From Sphaerisporangium sp. (GTDB lineage Bacteria; Actinomycetota; Actinomycetes; Streptosporangiales; Streptosporangiaceae): a stretch of DNA of 64,000 nucleotides. This document shows, one piece after another, positions 16,851-25,792 of this stretch. The DNA is taken from contig JAOPYI010000113.1 in NCBI GenBank assembly GCA_025964675.1, positions 33,694 to 97,693 of the forward strand, given 5' to 3'. How positions within the stretch are numbered: position 1 is the first letter of the stretch; every line of letters begins with the position of its first letter. A program made the translations under genes and the position numbers. Below the pieces are notes generated by a model, which saw only the letters and a program-made list of their open reading frames with translations, was not told where the DNA came from and did not search any database.

Positions 16851-17450
16851 ATGTTGAAGCTCCTGCGTCCCGCCGTCACCCGTGTCCTGACCCCGCTCGG
16901 CCGGGCGCTCGCCCGCCTGGGGATCAGCCCGAACGTCATCACCGTCATCGGCACGCTCGGCGTCACGGCGGGAGCGCTCGGGTTCTACCCGCGCGGCCAG
17001 TTGTTCCTGGGCACGCTCGTCATCACCTTCTTCGTCCTCGCCGACCTGCTCGACGGCGTGCTGGCGCGGATGCTCGGCAGCGGCAGCACGTGGGGGGCGT
17101 TCCTCGACTCCACCCTCGACCGCGTGGGCGACGCCGCGATCTTCTCCGGGCTGATCCTGTGGTTCGTGTCCACGGGCGAGAGGGTCCTCGTCGCCGTCTC
17201 GCTGTTCTGCCTGGTCGCCGGGGCCGTCGTGTCGTACGCCAAGGCACGTGCCGAGGGGCTCGGCCTCACCTGCGACGTCGGCCTGGCCGAGCGACCGGAG
17301 CGGCTGGCGGTGGTGCTCGCCGCCGCCGGCCTGTCGGGGCTCGGCGTGCCGTACATCCTCGCGGTGGCCCTCTGGCTCCTCGCCGCCGCCAGCGCGTTCA
17401 CCGCCGGGCAGCGGATTGTCCACGTTTATCGCCAGACGGTGCCAACATGA
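16851..17450 (+). CDS. pgsA: Phosphatidylinositol phosphate synthase (CDP-alcohol phosphatidyltransferase)
   Basis: 199-residue integral membrane enzyme with about six helices. It contains the CDP-alcohol phosphotransferase signature D-x2-D-G-x2-A-R-x8-G-x3-D-x3-D in DLLDGVLARMLG and GAFLDSTLD. In actinobacteria this position (Rv2612c equivalent) makes phosphatidylinositol phosphate from CDP-diacylglycerol and inositol-1-phosphate, the first step toward phosphatidylinositol mannosides. ATG 16851 is chosen; an in-frame GTG at 16830 would add seven residues, and neither has a strong ribosome-binding site. patA and pimA follow, giving an enzyme-order operon. Confidence 0.93.
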   Translation: MLKLLRPAVTRVLTPLGRALARLGISPNVITVIGTLGVTAGALGFYPRGQLFLGTLVITFFVLADLLDGVLARMLGSGSTWGAFLDSTLDRVGDAAIFSGLILWFVSTGERVLVAVSLFCLVAGAVVSYAKARAEGLGLTCDVGLAERPERLAVVLAAAGLSGLGVPYILAVALWLLAAASAFTAGQRIVHVYRQTVPT

Positions 17451-17499
17451 ACTTACGGCCTTCCGCACACAGGACAGGTCTTCTCACCGACATCTGGGG

Positions 17500-18420
17500 G
17501 TGAACCTCGCGTTGACTGATCGGCTCGTTGCCTGGGCTTACCACCTTGGCTGGGTGCTCGTGCCCAAGCTGCCCGAGCCGGTGGCCGCGTGGGCCTTCCG
17601 TCTCATCGCCGACATCATGTGGCGCCGGCACGGCAAGCTCGTGCGCCGCCTCGAATCCAACCTCGCCCGGGTCACGGGCAAGGACGCCGCCGATCCCTCG
17701 ATCCGCGACCTCAGCAGGGCGGGTGTGCGTTCCTATTTCCGCTACTGGATGGAGGCGCTGCGCCTCCCGGCGATCAGCAGGGAACGCATCCTCACCGGCA
17801 TGCACGACATCGGGGGAGACATCATCTTCTCCACCGTGGACAGCGGCAGGGGCATCGTGCTCGCCCTGCCCCACATGGGCAACTGGGACCTCGCCGGCGC
17901 CTGGCTGATCCACAAGGGATACCCGTTCACCACGGTCATGGAGCGGCTCAAGCCCGAGTCGCTGTACAACCGCTTCGCCGCGTTCCGCCAGAGCCTCGGC
18001 ATGGAGGTGCTGCCGCTCACGGCCAAGGGAGGCGGCACCGCTCACGCCTTCGGCACCCTGGCCCAGCGGCTGCGCGCCGGTCGGCCGATCTGCCTGCCCG
18101 CCGAGCGCGACCTCACCGACACGGGCATCGAGGTCGACTTCTTCGACGGTAAGACACGCATGGTCGCGGGTCCTGCGCTCCTGGCGATCCAGACCGGCGC
18201 GGCGCTGCACCCGGCGACGTTGTGGTTCGAGGGCGACGGCTGGGGCCTGCACATCCACGAGGAGATCCCCGTGCCGGCCGAAGGCTCTCGCAAGGACAAG
18301 GTCGCCATCATGACGCAGAGCATGGCCCGCGTCTTCCAGGAGGGCATCTCCGAGCACCCCGAAGACTGGCACATGCTGCAGCGGCTCTGGCTCGACGACC
18401 TGGAGCCACGGTCGCCATGA
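17500..18420 (+). CDS. patA: Phosphatidylinositol mannoside acyltransferase
   Basis: 306-residue acyltransferase of the lysophospholipid/HtrB superfamily. The acyltransferase motif H-x4-D appears as HMGNWD near residue 125, followed by the PAERD segment. The mycobacterial homologue (Rv2611c) acylates the mannose of PIM1/PIM2 at the cytoplasmic membrane face. GTG 17500 is taken as start; TTG 17512, nine bases after GGGGGTGA, is an equally reasonable alternative. The stop overlaps the pimA start by four bases (ATGA), indicating coupled translation. Confidence 0.92.
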   Translation: MNLALTDRLVAWAYHLGWVLVPKLPEPVAAWAFRLIADIMWRRHGKLVRRLESNLARVTGKDAADPSIRDLSRAGVRSYFRYWMEALRLPAISRERILTGMHDIGGDIIFSTVDSGRGIVLALPHMGNWDLAGAWLIHKGYPFTTVMERLKPESLYNRFAAFRQSLGMEVLPLTAKGGGTAHAFGTLAQRLRAGRPICLPAERDLTDTGIEVDFFDGKTRMVAGPALLAIQTGAALHPATLWFEGDGWGLHIHEEIPVPAEGSRKDKVAIMTQSMARVFQEGISEHPEDWHMLQRLWLDDLEPRSP

Positions 18421-19616
18421 GGGTCGGCATGGTGTGCCCGTACACCTGGGACGTCCCGGGCGGCGTGATGGCCCACGTCCGCGATTTGGCGGAGGCGCTC
18501 ATCGCCGACGGCCACCACGTGTCGGTGCTCGCTCCGGCGTCCGACGACGCGCCGCTGCCGTTCTACGTGACCTCAGCCGGGCGCGCCGTCGCCGTGCCGT
18601 ACAACGGCTCGGTGGCGCGCCTGGCCTTCGGGTTCTTGTCGGCCAACCGCGTGCGCAAGTGGCTGCGCGAGGGCCGTTTCGACGTTCTGCACGTTCACGA
18701 GCCCGCCGTCCCGTCGGTTGGCCTGCTGGCCTGCTGGGCGGCCCGCGGCCCCATCGTGGCGACATTCCACGCCTCCTTCCAGCGTTCGCGTGCCATGTCG
18801 GTCTCCGCGCCCGTGCTGCACACCGCGCTCGAGAAGATCTCCGGCCGGATCGCCGTGTCGGACGCCGCGCGCAAGACGCTCGTGGAGCACATGGGAGGCG
18901 ACGCCGTCCTCATCCCCAACGGCGTCACGGTAAGCCGGTACGCCGAGGCCGAGCCCCTTCCCGGGTGGGGGCCGGACGGCGGCGTGATCGGGTTCCTCGG
19001 GCGCATGGATGAGCCGCGCAAGGGCCTGCCGGTGCTGCTGGACGCGTTCACGCGGCTCGCCCCTGAGCGTCCCGGCCTGCGGCTGCTGGTCGCGGGGCCC
19101 GGCGACGCCGACGACGTGCTGGCCAAGGTCCCCGTCTCGCTGCGTGAGCGCGTCGGCGTCCTCGGCCTGGTCAGCGAGGAGGACAAGGCCCGCGCCTACC
19201 ACTCCGTCGACGTCTTCTGCGCGCCCAACACCCACGGCGAGAGCTTCGGCATCGTGCTGGCCGAGGCGATGGCGGCGGGGGCGACCGTGCTGGCGAGCGA
19301 CATCCCCGCGTTCCGGCGGGTCCTCGGCGATGGCCAGGCGGGCGCGCTGTTCGAGACCGGCGACGCCGGCTCGCTCGCGCGCGAGGCCGCCGCCCTCCTC
19401 GACGATCCCGCCTGCCGGGCGAACCTCTCCGCCGAGGCGCGTCTCGCGGTCCGCAAGTACGACTGGTCGACCGTGGCCCGCGACGTCGTACGCGTCTACG
19501 AGACCGTGACCTCGACCGCGGCCGGAGGCGTGGAGGAAGAGCAGCAGGGCCGGGGGCGCGGCGAGGCGGGCCGGGTCCCCGAGGGGGTCCGTGCCCACGG
19601 AAGCGAGGTCTCGTGA
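18417..19616 (+). CDS. pimA: Phosphatidylinositol alpha-mannosyltransferase
   Basis: 399-residue GT-B glycosyltransferase (GT4 family). N-terminal acceptor domain starts VGMVCPYTWDVPGG with the PGGVMAHVRDLAEAL loop; the C-terminal donor domain contains FLGRMDEPRKG and the E-x7-E motif in ESFGIVLAE. PimA transfers mannose from GDP-mannose to the 2-position of phosphatidylinositol, the first committed step of PIM synthesis. ATG 18417 overlaps the patA stop. The last ~25 residues (E/G/R-rich, ending AHGSEVS) look like a non-conserved tail and lie in a degenerate tandem duplication that continues past the stop codon. Confidence 0.94.
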   Translation: MRVGMVCPYTWDVPGGVMAHVRDLAEALIADGHHVSVLAPASDDAPLPFYVTSAGRAVAVPYNGSVARLAFGFLSANRVRKWLREGRFDVLHVHEPAVPSVGLLACWAARGPIVATFHASFQRSRAMSVSAPVLHTALEKISGRIAVSDAARKTLVEHMGGDAVLIPNGVTVSRYAEAEPLPGWGPDGGVIGFLGRMDEPRKGLPVLLDAFTRLAPERPGLRLLVAGPGDADDVLAKVPVSLRERVGVLGLVSEEDKARAYHSVDVFCAPNTHGESFGIVLAEAMAAGATVLASDIPAFRRVLGDGQAGALFETGDAGSLAREAAALLDDPACRANLSAEARLAVRKYDWSTVARDVVRVYETVTSTAAGGVEEEQQGRGRGEAGRVPEGVRAHGSEVS

Positions 19617-19704
19617 CCGCCGCGACGGCCGTCCTCGCGCTTGAGGGCGCCAGGGTTCATGGAAGCGAGGCGCTGTGACGGCCACGACGGTGATCCTCGT
19701 GGTG
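19581..19704 (+). repeat. Degenerate 62-bp tandem duplication at the pimA 3' end
   Basis: Unit 1 (19581-19642) and unit 2 (19643-19704) share the order GAGGG..., GGAAGCGAGG, GTGAC, CGACGG, CCTCG at a constant offset of 62 bases. Both copies carry a stop codon inside GTGA. Divergence between copies suggests an old event. Confidence 0.6.
19613..19678 (+). CDS. 21-residue mini-ORF coupled to pimA and the LemA-like gene
   Basis: GTG 19613 overlaps the pimA stop (GTGA), with GAAGCGAGG just upstream; its own stop overlaps GTG 19675 of the next gene, again as GTGA with GAAGCGAGG upstream. The product ends VHGSEAL, echoing the AHGSEVS end of PimA, because the ORF is created by the 62-bp duplication. 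More likely a translational relay than a functional peptide. Confidence 0.35.
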   Translation: MTAATAVLALEGARVHGSEAL

Positions 19705-20220
19705 GGCGTGTTCGTCGTGCTCAGCGCCGTCTACATCTCGTGGCGGGCGGGGCGGCTCGACCGCCTGCACATCCGCCTGGAGACCGCCAGGGCCGCCCTG
19801 GACGCGGCGCTCATCGGCCGCGCCGCCGTCTGCATGGAGCTCGCCGCGTCCGGGGTGCTCGACCCGGCCAGCAGTCTCGTGCTGGCCGCGGCCACCCACG
19901 AGGCACGTACGGCGGGGCCGGAGGAGCGCGAGCACGCCGAGAGCGACCTGTCGCGCACCCTCAGGGCCGTGATGGACCAGGAGCGCTTCCGGGAGCGGCT
20001 GGCCGACACCCCGGCCGGTCCCGACCTGATGGCCGAGCTCGACACCGCCGTGACCAAGGTGATCTACTCCCGGCGCTTCTACAACAACGCGGTCGGGGCC
20101 ACCCGGCTGGCCCAGCGCCGGTGGCTGGCACGCACGCTGCGCTTGGCCGGCCACACCGAGTACCCGTCGTACTTCGAGATCGACGACGCCGAGCCGGCCT
20201 CGCTGGCCCAGCAGTCCTGA
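19675..20220 (+). CDS. LemA-like membrane-anchored protein
   Basis: 181 residues. N-terminal membrane helix (about 4-22), then a helical, charged domain. The segments RLDRLHIRLETARAALD and YSRRFYNNAV match the pattern of LemA-family proteins (helical hairpins after a single N-terminal span). Function of the family is unknown. GTG 19675 has GAAGCGAGG four bases upstream. Third gene after pgsA, likely co-transcribed with pimA through overlapping start/stop codons; an envelope role is inferred from that context only. Confidence 0.7.
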   Translation: MTATTVILVVGVFVVLSAVYISWRAGRLDRLHIRLETARAALDAALIGRAAVCMELAASGVLDPASSLVLAAATHEARTAGPEEREHAESDLSRTLRAVMDQERFRERLADTPAGPDLMAELDTAVTKVIYSRRFYNNAVGATRLAQRRWLARTLRLAGHTEYPSYFEIDDAEPASLAQQS

Positions 20221-20394
20221 CGGCCGCCGGCCGAGTTCCTTGGGCGTGCCAAATGTCCTGGCGTACGGGATATTGGCCGATTTTACTTAACCTCGCCTGT
20301 GAATCGACCAAACTGGGACCAGACCAGCGGTAACGCCTTGCCAACCATCGGTAAGCTCATGGCGTTTTCAGGATAAATCGGGAGGAGCCGAGCT

Positions 20395-21405
20395 GTGCGG
20401 TTAAATCGGGTGATCGGCGTCACGCTTGCGGGAACCGCCGTTCTAGCGCCCGCGGTGGCGTGCTCGTCCTCCAGTGGCGCGGCCAAACCGGCGGCCCAGG
20501 GAGCCGAGCCGGTGGCGTCGGCGTCGGCCTCCCCGCCTCCCGAGCACCCGTTCACCGGGCAGCCCGTGGCCGGCCGCAAGCCGGTGCTGGCCGTGAAGAT
20601 CGAGAACACCTCGTCCGGCAAGCCGCAGCTCGGCCTGCGCAGCGCTGACCTCGTGTTCGTCGAGCAGGTGGAGGGCGGTCTGACCCGCCTGATGGCCATC
20701 TTCTCTTCCAAGATCCCGGCCAAGGTCGGCCCGGTGCGCAGCGCCCGCATCTCCGATCTGCACCTGCTGCCGATGTTCGGCAGGCCGGCCCTCGCCTACT
20801 CGGGCGTGCAGAGCAAGATGGTGCCGCTCGTCAGGCAGGCGCCGCTGTTCGACGTGTCCGACAGCGCCAAGCCGGGCGCCTACTTCCGCCAGTCGGGCCG
20901 TGTCGCGCCGTACAACCTCTTCGCCGACACCAGGAAGCTCATCGCGGGGGCGCCCAAGGCGAGCAAGGCTAAGGATATCGGCCTGGTCTTCGGCGACGCG
21001 CCCAACGGCGGAACGGTCAAAAAGTCATTTTCCATAAAATATCCGGCAGCGCGTTTCACGTTCAGCTGGTCCGCGGACCAGAAGCGCTGGCTCGTGGCGC
21101 AGGACGGCAAGAAGGACATGGCCGCCGAGGGCGGCCAGCTCGGCGCCCCCACTGTCGTGATCCAGTACGCCAAGACGACCAGGTCGGAGTTCCACGACTT
21201 CACCGGCAGCTACACCCCGCTGATCCAGACGACAGGCACGGGGAAGGCTGTCGTCCTGCGCGACGGCAAGGCGTACAAGGCGGAATGGTCGCGCTCGTCG
21301 GAGAAGGCGGGCACGATGTACACCACCGAGGGCGGCCAGCCGATGAACTTCAGCCGAGGCCAGGTGTGGATCGTGCTCGCGGCCCCCAAGCCCGTCCAGC
21401 CCTGA
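20395..21405 (+). CDS. DUF3048 (YerB-like) lipoprotein
   Basis: 336 residues. Signal peptide with lipobox ending at Cys23 (PAVAC), an Ala/Ser/Pro linker, then the DUF3048 domain recognised by VLAVKIENT, DLVFVEQVEGG, VGPVRSARISD, YNLFADT and a C-terminal PMNFSRGQVWIVL strand. YerB-like proteins are surface lipoproteins of unknown biochemical role. GTG 20395 follows GGGAGGAGCC by about five bases. The third codon is the rare leucine codon TTA, and the local sequence upstream (20270-20390) is AT-richer than average. A 170-base gap to pdxS follows. Confidence 0.85.
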   Translation: MRLNRVIGVTLAGTAVLAPAVACSSSSGAAKPAAQGAEPVASASASPPPEHPFTGQPVAGRKPVLAVKIENTSSGKPQLGLRSADLVFVEQVEGGLTRLMAIFSSKIPAKVGPVRSARISDLHLLPMFGRPALAYSGVQSKMVPLVRQAPLFDVSDSAKPGAYFRQSGRVAPYNLFADTRKLIAGAPKASKAKDIGLVFGDAPNGGTVKKSFSIKYPAARFTFSWSADQKRWLVAQDGKKDMAAEGGQLGAPTVVIQYAKTTRSEFHDFTGSYTPLIQTTGTGKAVVLRDGKAYKAEWSRSSEKAGTMYTTEGGQPMNFSRGQVWIVLAAPKPVQP

Positions 21406-21466
21406 TGTGCGCCGACAGGGGCCGCCGGCTCGCCGGGTGAAGTGCGCCGCCCCGCGCGGGCCGTAC

Positions 21467-21494
21467 AACATGTCCAAAGACCCCCTGAACATGT
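21467..21494. promoter_or_regulatory. Paired AACATGT repeats upstream of pdxS
   Basis: AACATGT occurs at 21467-21473 and 21488-21494, exactly 21 bp (two helical turns) apart, about 40-65 bp upstream of TAACAT (21533-21538, possible -10). Each half is a near-palindrome. Direct repeats are typical targets of MocR-type PdxR regulators. Confidence 0.4.
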
Positions 21495-21576
21495 GACGAT
21501 CCGGACGGTGAGGTGCCATGCTGATCAGCGCCTAACATGGGACGGGAACCCATTGTCGCGCTCGTGAGGAAAGACC

Positions 21577-22491
21577 GTGTCCAGCAGCACCCCCGAAGTC
21601 ACCGACACCGCCGTCACCGGCAGCGCCCGCGTCAAGCGCGGCATGGCCGAGATGCTCAAGGGCGGCGTCATCATGGACGTCGTCACCGCGGAGCAGGCCA
21701 AGATCGCTGAGGACGCCGGCGCGGTCGCCGTCATGGCCCTCGAGCGTGTGCCCGCCGACATCCGCGCCGAGGGTGGCGTGTCGCGCATGAGCGACCCGGA
21801 CATGATCGACGGCATCATCGCGGCCGTCTCGATCCCCGTCATGGCCAAGGCCCGCATCGGCCACTTCGCCGAGGCCCAGGTGCTCCAGGCCATCGGCGTC
21901 GACTACGTCGACGAGTCCGAGGTGCTCACCCCCGCCGACGAGTCCAACCACATCGACAAGTGGGCCTTCACCGTGCCCTTCGTCTGCGGAGCGACCAACC
22001 TAGGAGAGGCTCTTCGCCGTCTGGCCGAGGGCGCCGCGATGATCCGCTCCAAGGGCGAGGCCGGCACCGGCAACGTCGTCGAGGCCACCCGCCACATGCG
22101 GCAGATCCGCGGCGACATCAAGCGCCTGGGCTCCCTCGACGACGCCGAGCTCTACGCCGCCGCCAAGGATCTCCGCGCGCCCTACGAGCTGGTCGCCGAG
22201 ATCGCCAAGACGGGCAAACTCCCCGTCGTGCTGTTCACCGCGGGCGGCATCGCCACCCCGGCCGACGCCGCCATGATGATGCAGCTCGGCGCCGAGGGCG
22301 TCTTCGTCGGCTCCGGCATCTTCAAGTCCGGCGACCCCGCCAAGCGCGCGGCCGCGATCGTCAAGGCCACCACCTTCTACGACGACCCAGACGTCATCGC
22401 CAAGGTGTCCCGAGGCCTGGGCGAGGCCATGGTCGGCATCAACGTCGCCTCCCTGCCCGACTCCGAGCGCCTCGCCACCCGGGGCTGGTAG
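21577..22491 (+). CDS. pdxS: Pyridoxal 5'-phosphate synthase, PdxS subunit
   Basis: 304-residue TIM-barrel enzyme of the DXP-independent vitamin B6 route. With PdxT it makes PLP from ribose-5-phosphate, glyceraldehyde-3-phosphate and glutamine-derived ammonia. The signature stretch [13 protein letters not shown], the catalytic-lysine strand MAKARIGHF, and the GEAGTGNV loop are intact, and the C-terminal GIFKSGD motif is present. GTG 21577 with GAGGAAAG seven bases upstream. pdxT is not adjacent: a phosphatase gene lies between. Strong terminator follows at 22500-22537. Confidence 0.97.
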   Translation: MSSSTPEVTDTAVTGSARVKRGMAEMLKGGVIMDVVTAEQAKIAEDAGAVAVMALERVPADIRAEGGVSRMSDPDMIDGIIAAVSIPVMAKARIGHFAEAQVLQAIGVDYVDESEVLTPADESNHIDKWAFTVPFVCGATNLGEALRRLAEGAAMIRSKGEAGTGNVVEATRHMRQIRGDIKRLGSLDDAELYAAAKDLRAPYELVAEIAKTGKLPVVLFTAGGIATPADAAMMMQLGAEGVFVGSGIFKSGDPAKRAAAIVKATTFYDDPDVIAKVSRGLGEAMVGINVASLPDSERLATRGW

Positions 22492-22499
22492 CCTTCTCC

Positions 22500-22537
22500 G
22501 CCTTCTCGGTCCCGCGCCACGCGGGCGCCGGGAAGGC
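22500..22537 (+). terminator. pdxS terminator
   Basis: GCCTTCTCGG (22500-22509) pairs with CCGGGAAGGC (22528-22537; one G-U), enclosing an inner CCCGCG/CGCGGG stem. It starts 9 bases after the pdxS stop and argues that pdxS is transcribed separately from phoD and pdxT. Confidence 0.65.
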
Positions 22538-22619
22538 GTCATGCTGAATCCGGAAATATCCCCTGTGACCTGGGTGTCCCTATACCCGGGGTTTGCTCTG
22601 AATAGTTAATGATCGTCTT

Positions 22620-24119
22620 GTGCTCGACAGGCGATCGTTCCTCGTGATGGGGCTGGCAGCGGGGGTGCCACCTCTGCGGGTCTCCTATGGCGACCCTTTC
22701 ACGCTCGGCGTGGCCTGCGGCGACCCGGCCCCTGACGGCTTCGTCATGTGGACCCGCCTTGCCCCCGTGCCGCTCGCCGAGGACGGATTCGGCGGCATGC
22801 CCCCCGCGCCGGTGCCGGTCTACTGGGAGATCGCCACCGACCCCGCCTGCGCGCAGGTGATACGGCGCGGCACCGAGGACGCCGTACGCGACTGGGCGCA
22901 CAGCGTGCACGCCGAGGTCACCGGGCTCGAGCCGGGGCGCGAGTACTGGTACCGGTTCAAGTCCGGCCCGTACATCTCGCCCATCGGCCGCGCGGTGACC
23001 GCCCCGGCGCCCGCCTCGCTCCCGAGATCGCTCAACCTGGCCGTGACGTCGTGCGCCAACTTCCAGCACGGCCTCTTCACCGCGTACGCCAGGCTGGCGC
23101 AGGAGCGGCCGGACCTGGTGCTGCACCTGGGCGACTACATCTACGAGTACGGCAAAGGGGAGCAGCAGTGCCCCGGCGGCAACGTGCGCGAGCACGAGGG
23201 CCCGGAGGCCAGGACGCTGACGGACTACCGGCGCAGGCACGCGCTGTACAAGACCGACGCCGACCTGCGGGCGGCCCACGCGGTGGCGCCGTGGATCCCG
23301 ATCATGGACGATCACGAGGTGCGCAACAACTGGATGAGCCTCCTGCCGGCGGACCGGCGCGAGGCGGCGTTCCGCGCCTACTACGAGCACATGCCGCTCC
23401 GCAAGACCTCCAAGCCGGAGGGCCCCGCCATCAAGCTCTACCGCCGCCTGCGGTGGGGGAGCCTCGCCACCATCCACCTGCTGGACACCCGCCAGTACCG
23501 CGACCCGGCGATCTGCGGCTCCGGCTTCGAGGAGTGCCCGGGGTCAAGGGTGCCCGGCCGCACGATCACCGGGGCCGAGCAGGAGCGATGGCTGCTCGAA
23601 GGCTTCCGCGAGTCCAAGGCTTTGTGGGACGTCATCGGCCAGCAGGTCTTCTTCGGCCAGCGCAACATACGCTCCGGCGCGGAGAAGGTCGTCAGGCAGG
23701 ACGCCTGGGACGGCTTCTCCGGCTCGCGGACCAGGGTCACCCGCGGCTGGGTCGACGCGGGAGTGCGCAACGCCGTCGTGCTCACCGGGGACGTGCACTC
23801 CCACTGGGCCGGCGAGCTCGCCCTGGACTACGATGACGACGCGTCGCGCCTGGTCGGCACCGAGCTCGCCGTGACGTCGATCACCAGCGGCGGCGACGGC
23901 CACGACGCCGACCGCGCCAGGGACTCGCTTCTGGCCAAGAACCCGCACCTGAAGTTCCACCTGAGGCGCCGGGGCTACCTCATGGTCAAGCTGGAGCCCA
24001 CCGCGCTCACGGCCGACTTCAAGATCGTGCGATACGTCAGCACCCCCGGCGCCCCCGCGCTGACCGCCGCCACCTTCGTCATCGCGGACAAGGCTCCCGG
24101 GCTGCTCCGGCAGACCTGA
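22620..24119 (+). CDS. phoD: PhoD-type alkaline phosphatase/phosphodiesterase
   Basis: 499 residues of the PhoD metallophosphatase family. The N-terminus (LDRRSFLVMGLAAG) is a twin-arginine signal, so the enzyme is probably exported folded with its metals. Family motifs in order: TSCANFQHG, LHLGDYIYEY, MDDHEVRNNW, LDTRQYRD, and GDVHSHWAGEL. It releases phosphate from mono- and diesters outside the cell. GTG 22620 has no Shine-Dalgarno sequence; TAATGA at 22607-22612 sits where a -10 would be for a leaderless transcript. The gene is wedged between pdxS and pdxT, which are usually neighbours. No PHO-box is obvious by eye. Confidence 0.92.
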   Translation: MLDRRSFLVMGLAAGVPPLRVSYGDPFTLGVACGDPAPDGFVMWTRLAPVPLAEDGFGGMPPAPVPVYWEIATDPACAQVIRRGTEDAVRDWAHSVHAEVTGLEPGREYWYRFKSGPYISPIGRAVTAPAPASLPRSLNLAVTSCANFQHGLFTAYARLAQERPDLVLHLGDYIYEYGKGEQQCPGGNVREHEGPEARTLTDYRRRHALYKTDADLRAAHAVAPWIPIMDDHEVRNNWMSLLPADRREAAFRAYYEHMPLRKTSKPEGPAIKLYRRLRWGSLATIHLLDTRQYRDPAICGSGFEECPGSRVPGRTITGAEQERWLLEGFRESKALWDVIGQQVFFGQRNIRSGAEKVVRQDAWDGFSGSRTRVTRGWVDAGVRNAVVLTGDVHSHWAGELALDYDDDASRLVGTELAVTSITSGGDGHDADRARDSLLAKNPHLKFHLRRRGYLMVKLEPTALTADFKIVRYVSTPGAPALTAATFVIADKAPGLLRQT

Positions 24120-24327
24120 ACCGGCCACTCTTCCCCCTCGCGGTCACGCCTGTCCCGGCCGGGAAGTCCAGGGCCGTTTGGGGCGTTGTTCCGCATGGCC
24201 GTACGCTTTCGGGACGCATGCGTCTCCATGAAGCCGGGTGCGCCCCTTCACAGGAACGACCCCCAATAGGCTGCCGCGTTCTGGGGGCGTCTTGAGCATT
24301 TTCGAGCAGTGATTGAGAGGAACACCG

Positions 24328-24918
24328 GTGACGTCTGCGCCGACGATCGGCGTGCTCGCCCTCCAGGGCGACGTGCGTGAACACGTCCGCTCACTTGAGG
24401 CGGTCGGCGCCAAGGCCGTGGCCGTCCGCCGGCCGGCCGAGCTGGAGGCCGTGGACGCGCTGGTCATCCCCGGCGGCGAGTCGACGACGATGTGGAAGCT
24501 CGCCGACGCGTTCGAGCTGCTCGAACCGCTGCGCATGCGCGTCAAGTCCGGCATGCCCGCCTACGGGTCCTGCGCCGGCATGATCATGCTGGCCGACCGG
24601 ATCGAGGGCGGCATCGAGGGGCAGCAGACGCTGGGCGGCATCGACATGATCGTGCGTCGCAACGCCTTCGGCCGCCAGGTCGACTCTTTTGAGGCATCCT
24701 TGGATTTCGCGGGACGCGGTCAGATGCGCGCCGTCTTCATCCGTGCCCCCTGGGTCGAGTCCGTCGGCACGGATGTCGAGGTGCTGGGACTGGCCGAGCC
24801 GGGGGATAGGATCGTCGCGGTCCGGCAGGGACCTCTGCTCGCGACGTCCTTCCACCCCGAGCTGACCGGGGACACGCGGGTTCATTCGTATTTTGTCGAG
24901 ATGGTGAGGGAGCTCTAG
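24328..24918 (+). CDS. pdxT: Pyridoxal 5'-phosphate synthase, glutaminase subunit PdxT
   Basis: 196-residue class I glutamine amidotransferase that supplies ammonia to PdxS. PGGEST (residues 48-53), nucleophile C82 in GSCAG and the HPELT His/Glu pair near the C-terminus make the catalytic triad. GTG 24328 is preferred over TTG 24313 because AGAGGA lies at proper distance. The 208-base region upstream, separated from pdxS by phoD, presumably has its own promoter. The yebC-family gene follows after three bases. Confidence 0.96.
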   Translation: MTSAPTIGVLALQGDVREHVRSLEAVGAKAVAVRRPAELEAVDALVIPGGESTTMWKLADAFELLEPLRMRVKSGMPAYGSCAGMIMLADRIEGGIEGQQTLGGIDMIVRRNAFGRQVDSFEASLDFAGRGQMRAVFIRAPWVESVGTDVEVLGLAEPGDRIVAVRQGPLLATSFHPELTGDTRVHSYFVEMVREL

Positions 24919-24921
24919 CCG

Positions 24922-25671
24922 ATGTCCGGCCACTCCAAATGGGCGACGACGAAGCACAAGAAGGCCGTGATCGACGCCAAGCGCGGCAAGCTTTTCGCCA
25001 AGCTCGTCAAGAACATCGAGGTGGCGGCCCGCACTGGTGGCCCTGACCCGGAAGGCAACCCCACTCTCTACGACGCCATCCAGAAGGCGCGCAAGAGCTC
25101 TGTGCCGGTCGACAACATCGAGCGCGCCCGCAAGCGCGGTGGCGGCCTTGAGGCCGGCGGCGCCGACTGGCAGACCATCATGTATGAGGGCTACGCGCCC
25201 GGCGGCGTCGCGGTGCTCGTCGAGTGCCTCACCGACAACCGCAACCGCGCGGCCTCCGAGGTGCGCGTCGCGATGACGCGCAACGGCGGCTCGATGGCCG
25301 ACCCCGGGTCGGTGTCCTACATGTTCAACCGCAAGGGCGTGGTGATCGTCCCCAAGGGCGAGCTCGCGGAGGACGACGTGCTGACCGCCGTGCTGGACGC
25401 CGGAGCCGAGGAGGTCAACGACCTCGGCGAATCCTTCGAGGTCGTCTCCGAGGCCAGTGACCTGGTCCCGGTGCGCAAGGCCCTGCAGGACGCCGGCATC
25501 GACTACGACTCGGCGGAGAGCGGGTTCATGCCGACGCTGAGCGTCCCCCTCGACGAGGACGCCGCGCGCAAGGTGTTCCGCCTCATCGACGCCCTGGAGG
25601 ACAGCGACGACGTCCAGAACGTCTACGCCAACTTCGACGTCTCCGACGACGTCCTCGCCAAGCTCGACTAG
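24922..25671 (+). CDS. YebC/PmpR-family protein
   Basis: 249-residue, full-length member beginning [14 protein letters not shown], with the family's RGKLFAKL and NIERARKRG segments. YebC family proteins are cytoplasmic; members act as DNA-binding regulators (PmpR), and recent work on some members indicates a role in easing translation of difficult peptide stretches. Placement between pdxT and ruvC is the classic actinobacterial arrangement, historically linking it to RuvC. Follows pdxT by three bases. Confidence 0.95.
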   Translation: MSGHSKWATTKHKKAVIDAKRGKLFAKLVKNIEVAARTGGPDPEGNPTLYDAIQKARKSSVPVDNIERARKRGGGLEAGGADWQTIMYEGYAPGGVAVLVECLTDNRNRAASEVRVAMTRNGGSMADPGSVSYMFNRKGVVIVPKGELAEDDVLTAVLDAGAEEVNDLGESFEVVSEASDLVPVRKALQDAGIDYDSAESGFMPTLSVPLDEDAARKVFRLIDALEDSDDVQNVYANFDVSDDVLAKLD

Positions 25672-25792
25672 CCGCGGGTGGCCCGTTCCCGCTGCCTTCC
25701 GGTCGGGGCCGGTGTGTACGGCGGCGCCACCTCGTACGGCGGGCGGAAAACGGTTCGATCCGGCGGAGGGCTTACGCATAGGTTTGGCGGTT

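Noticed and set aside
24253..24280. SigR-like promoter (GGAAC...CGTT) upstream of pdxT
   Set aside because: Spacing of 19 bases before CGTT is longer than the SigR or SigH consensus allows; chance match is likely.
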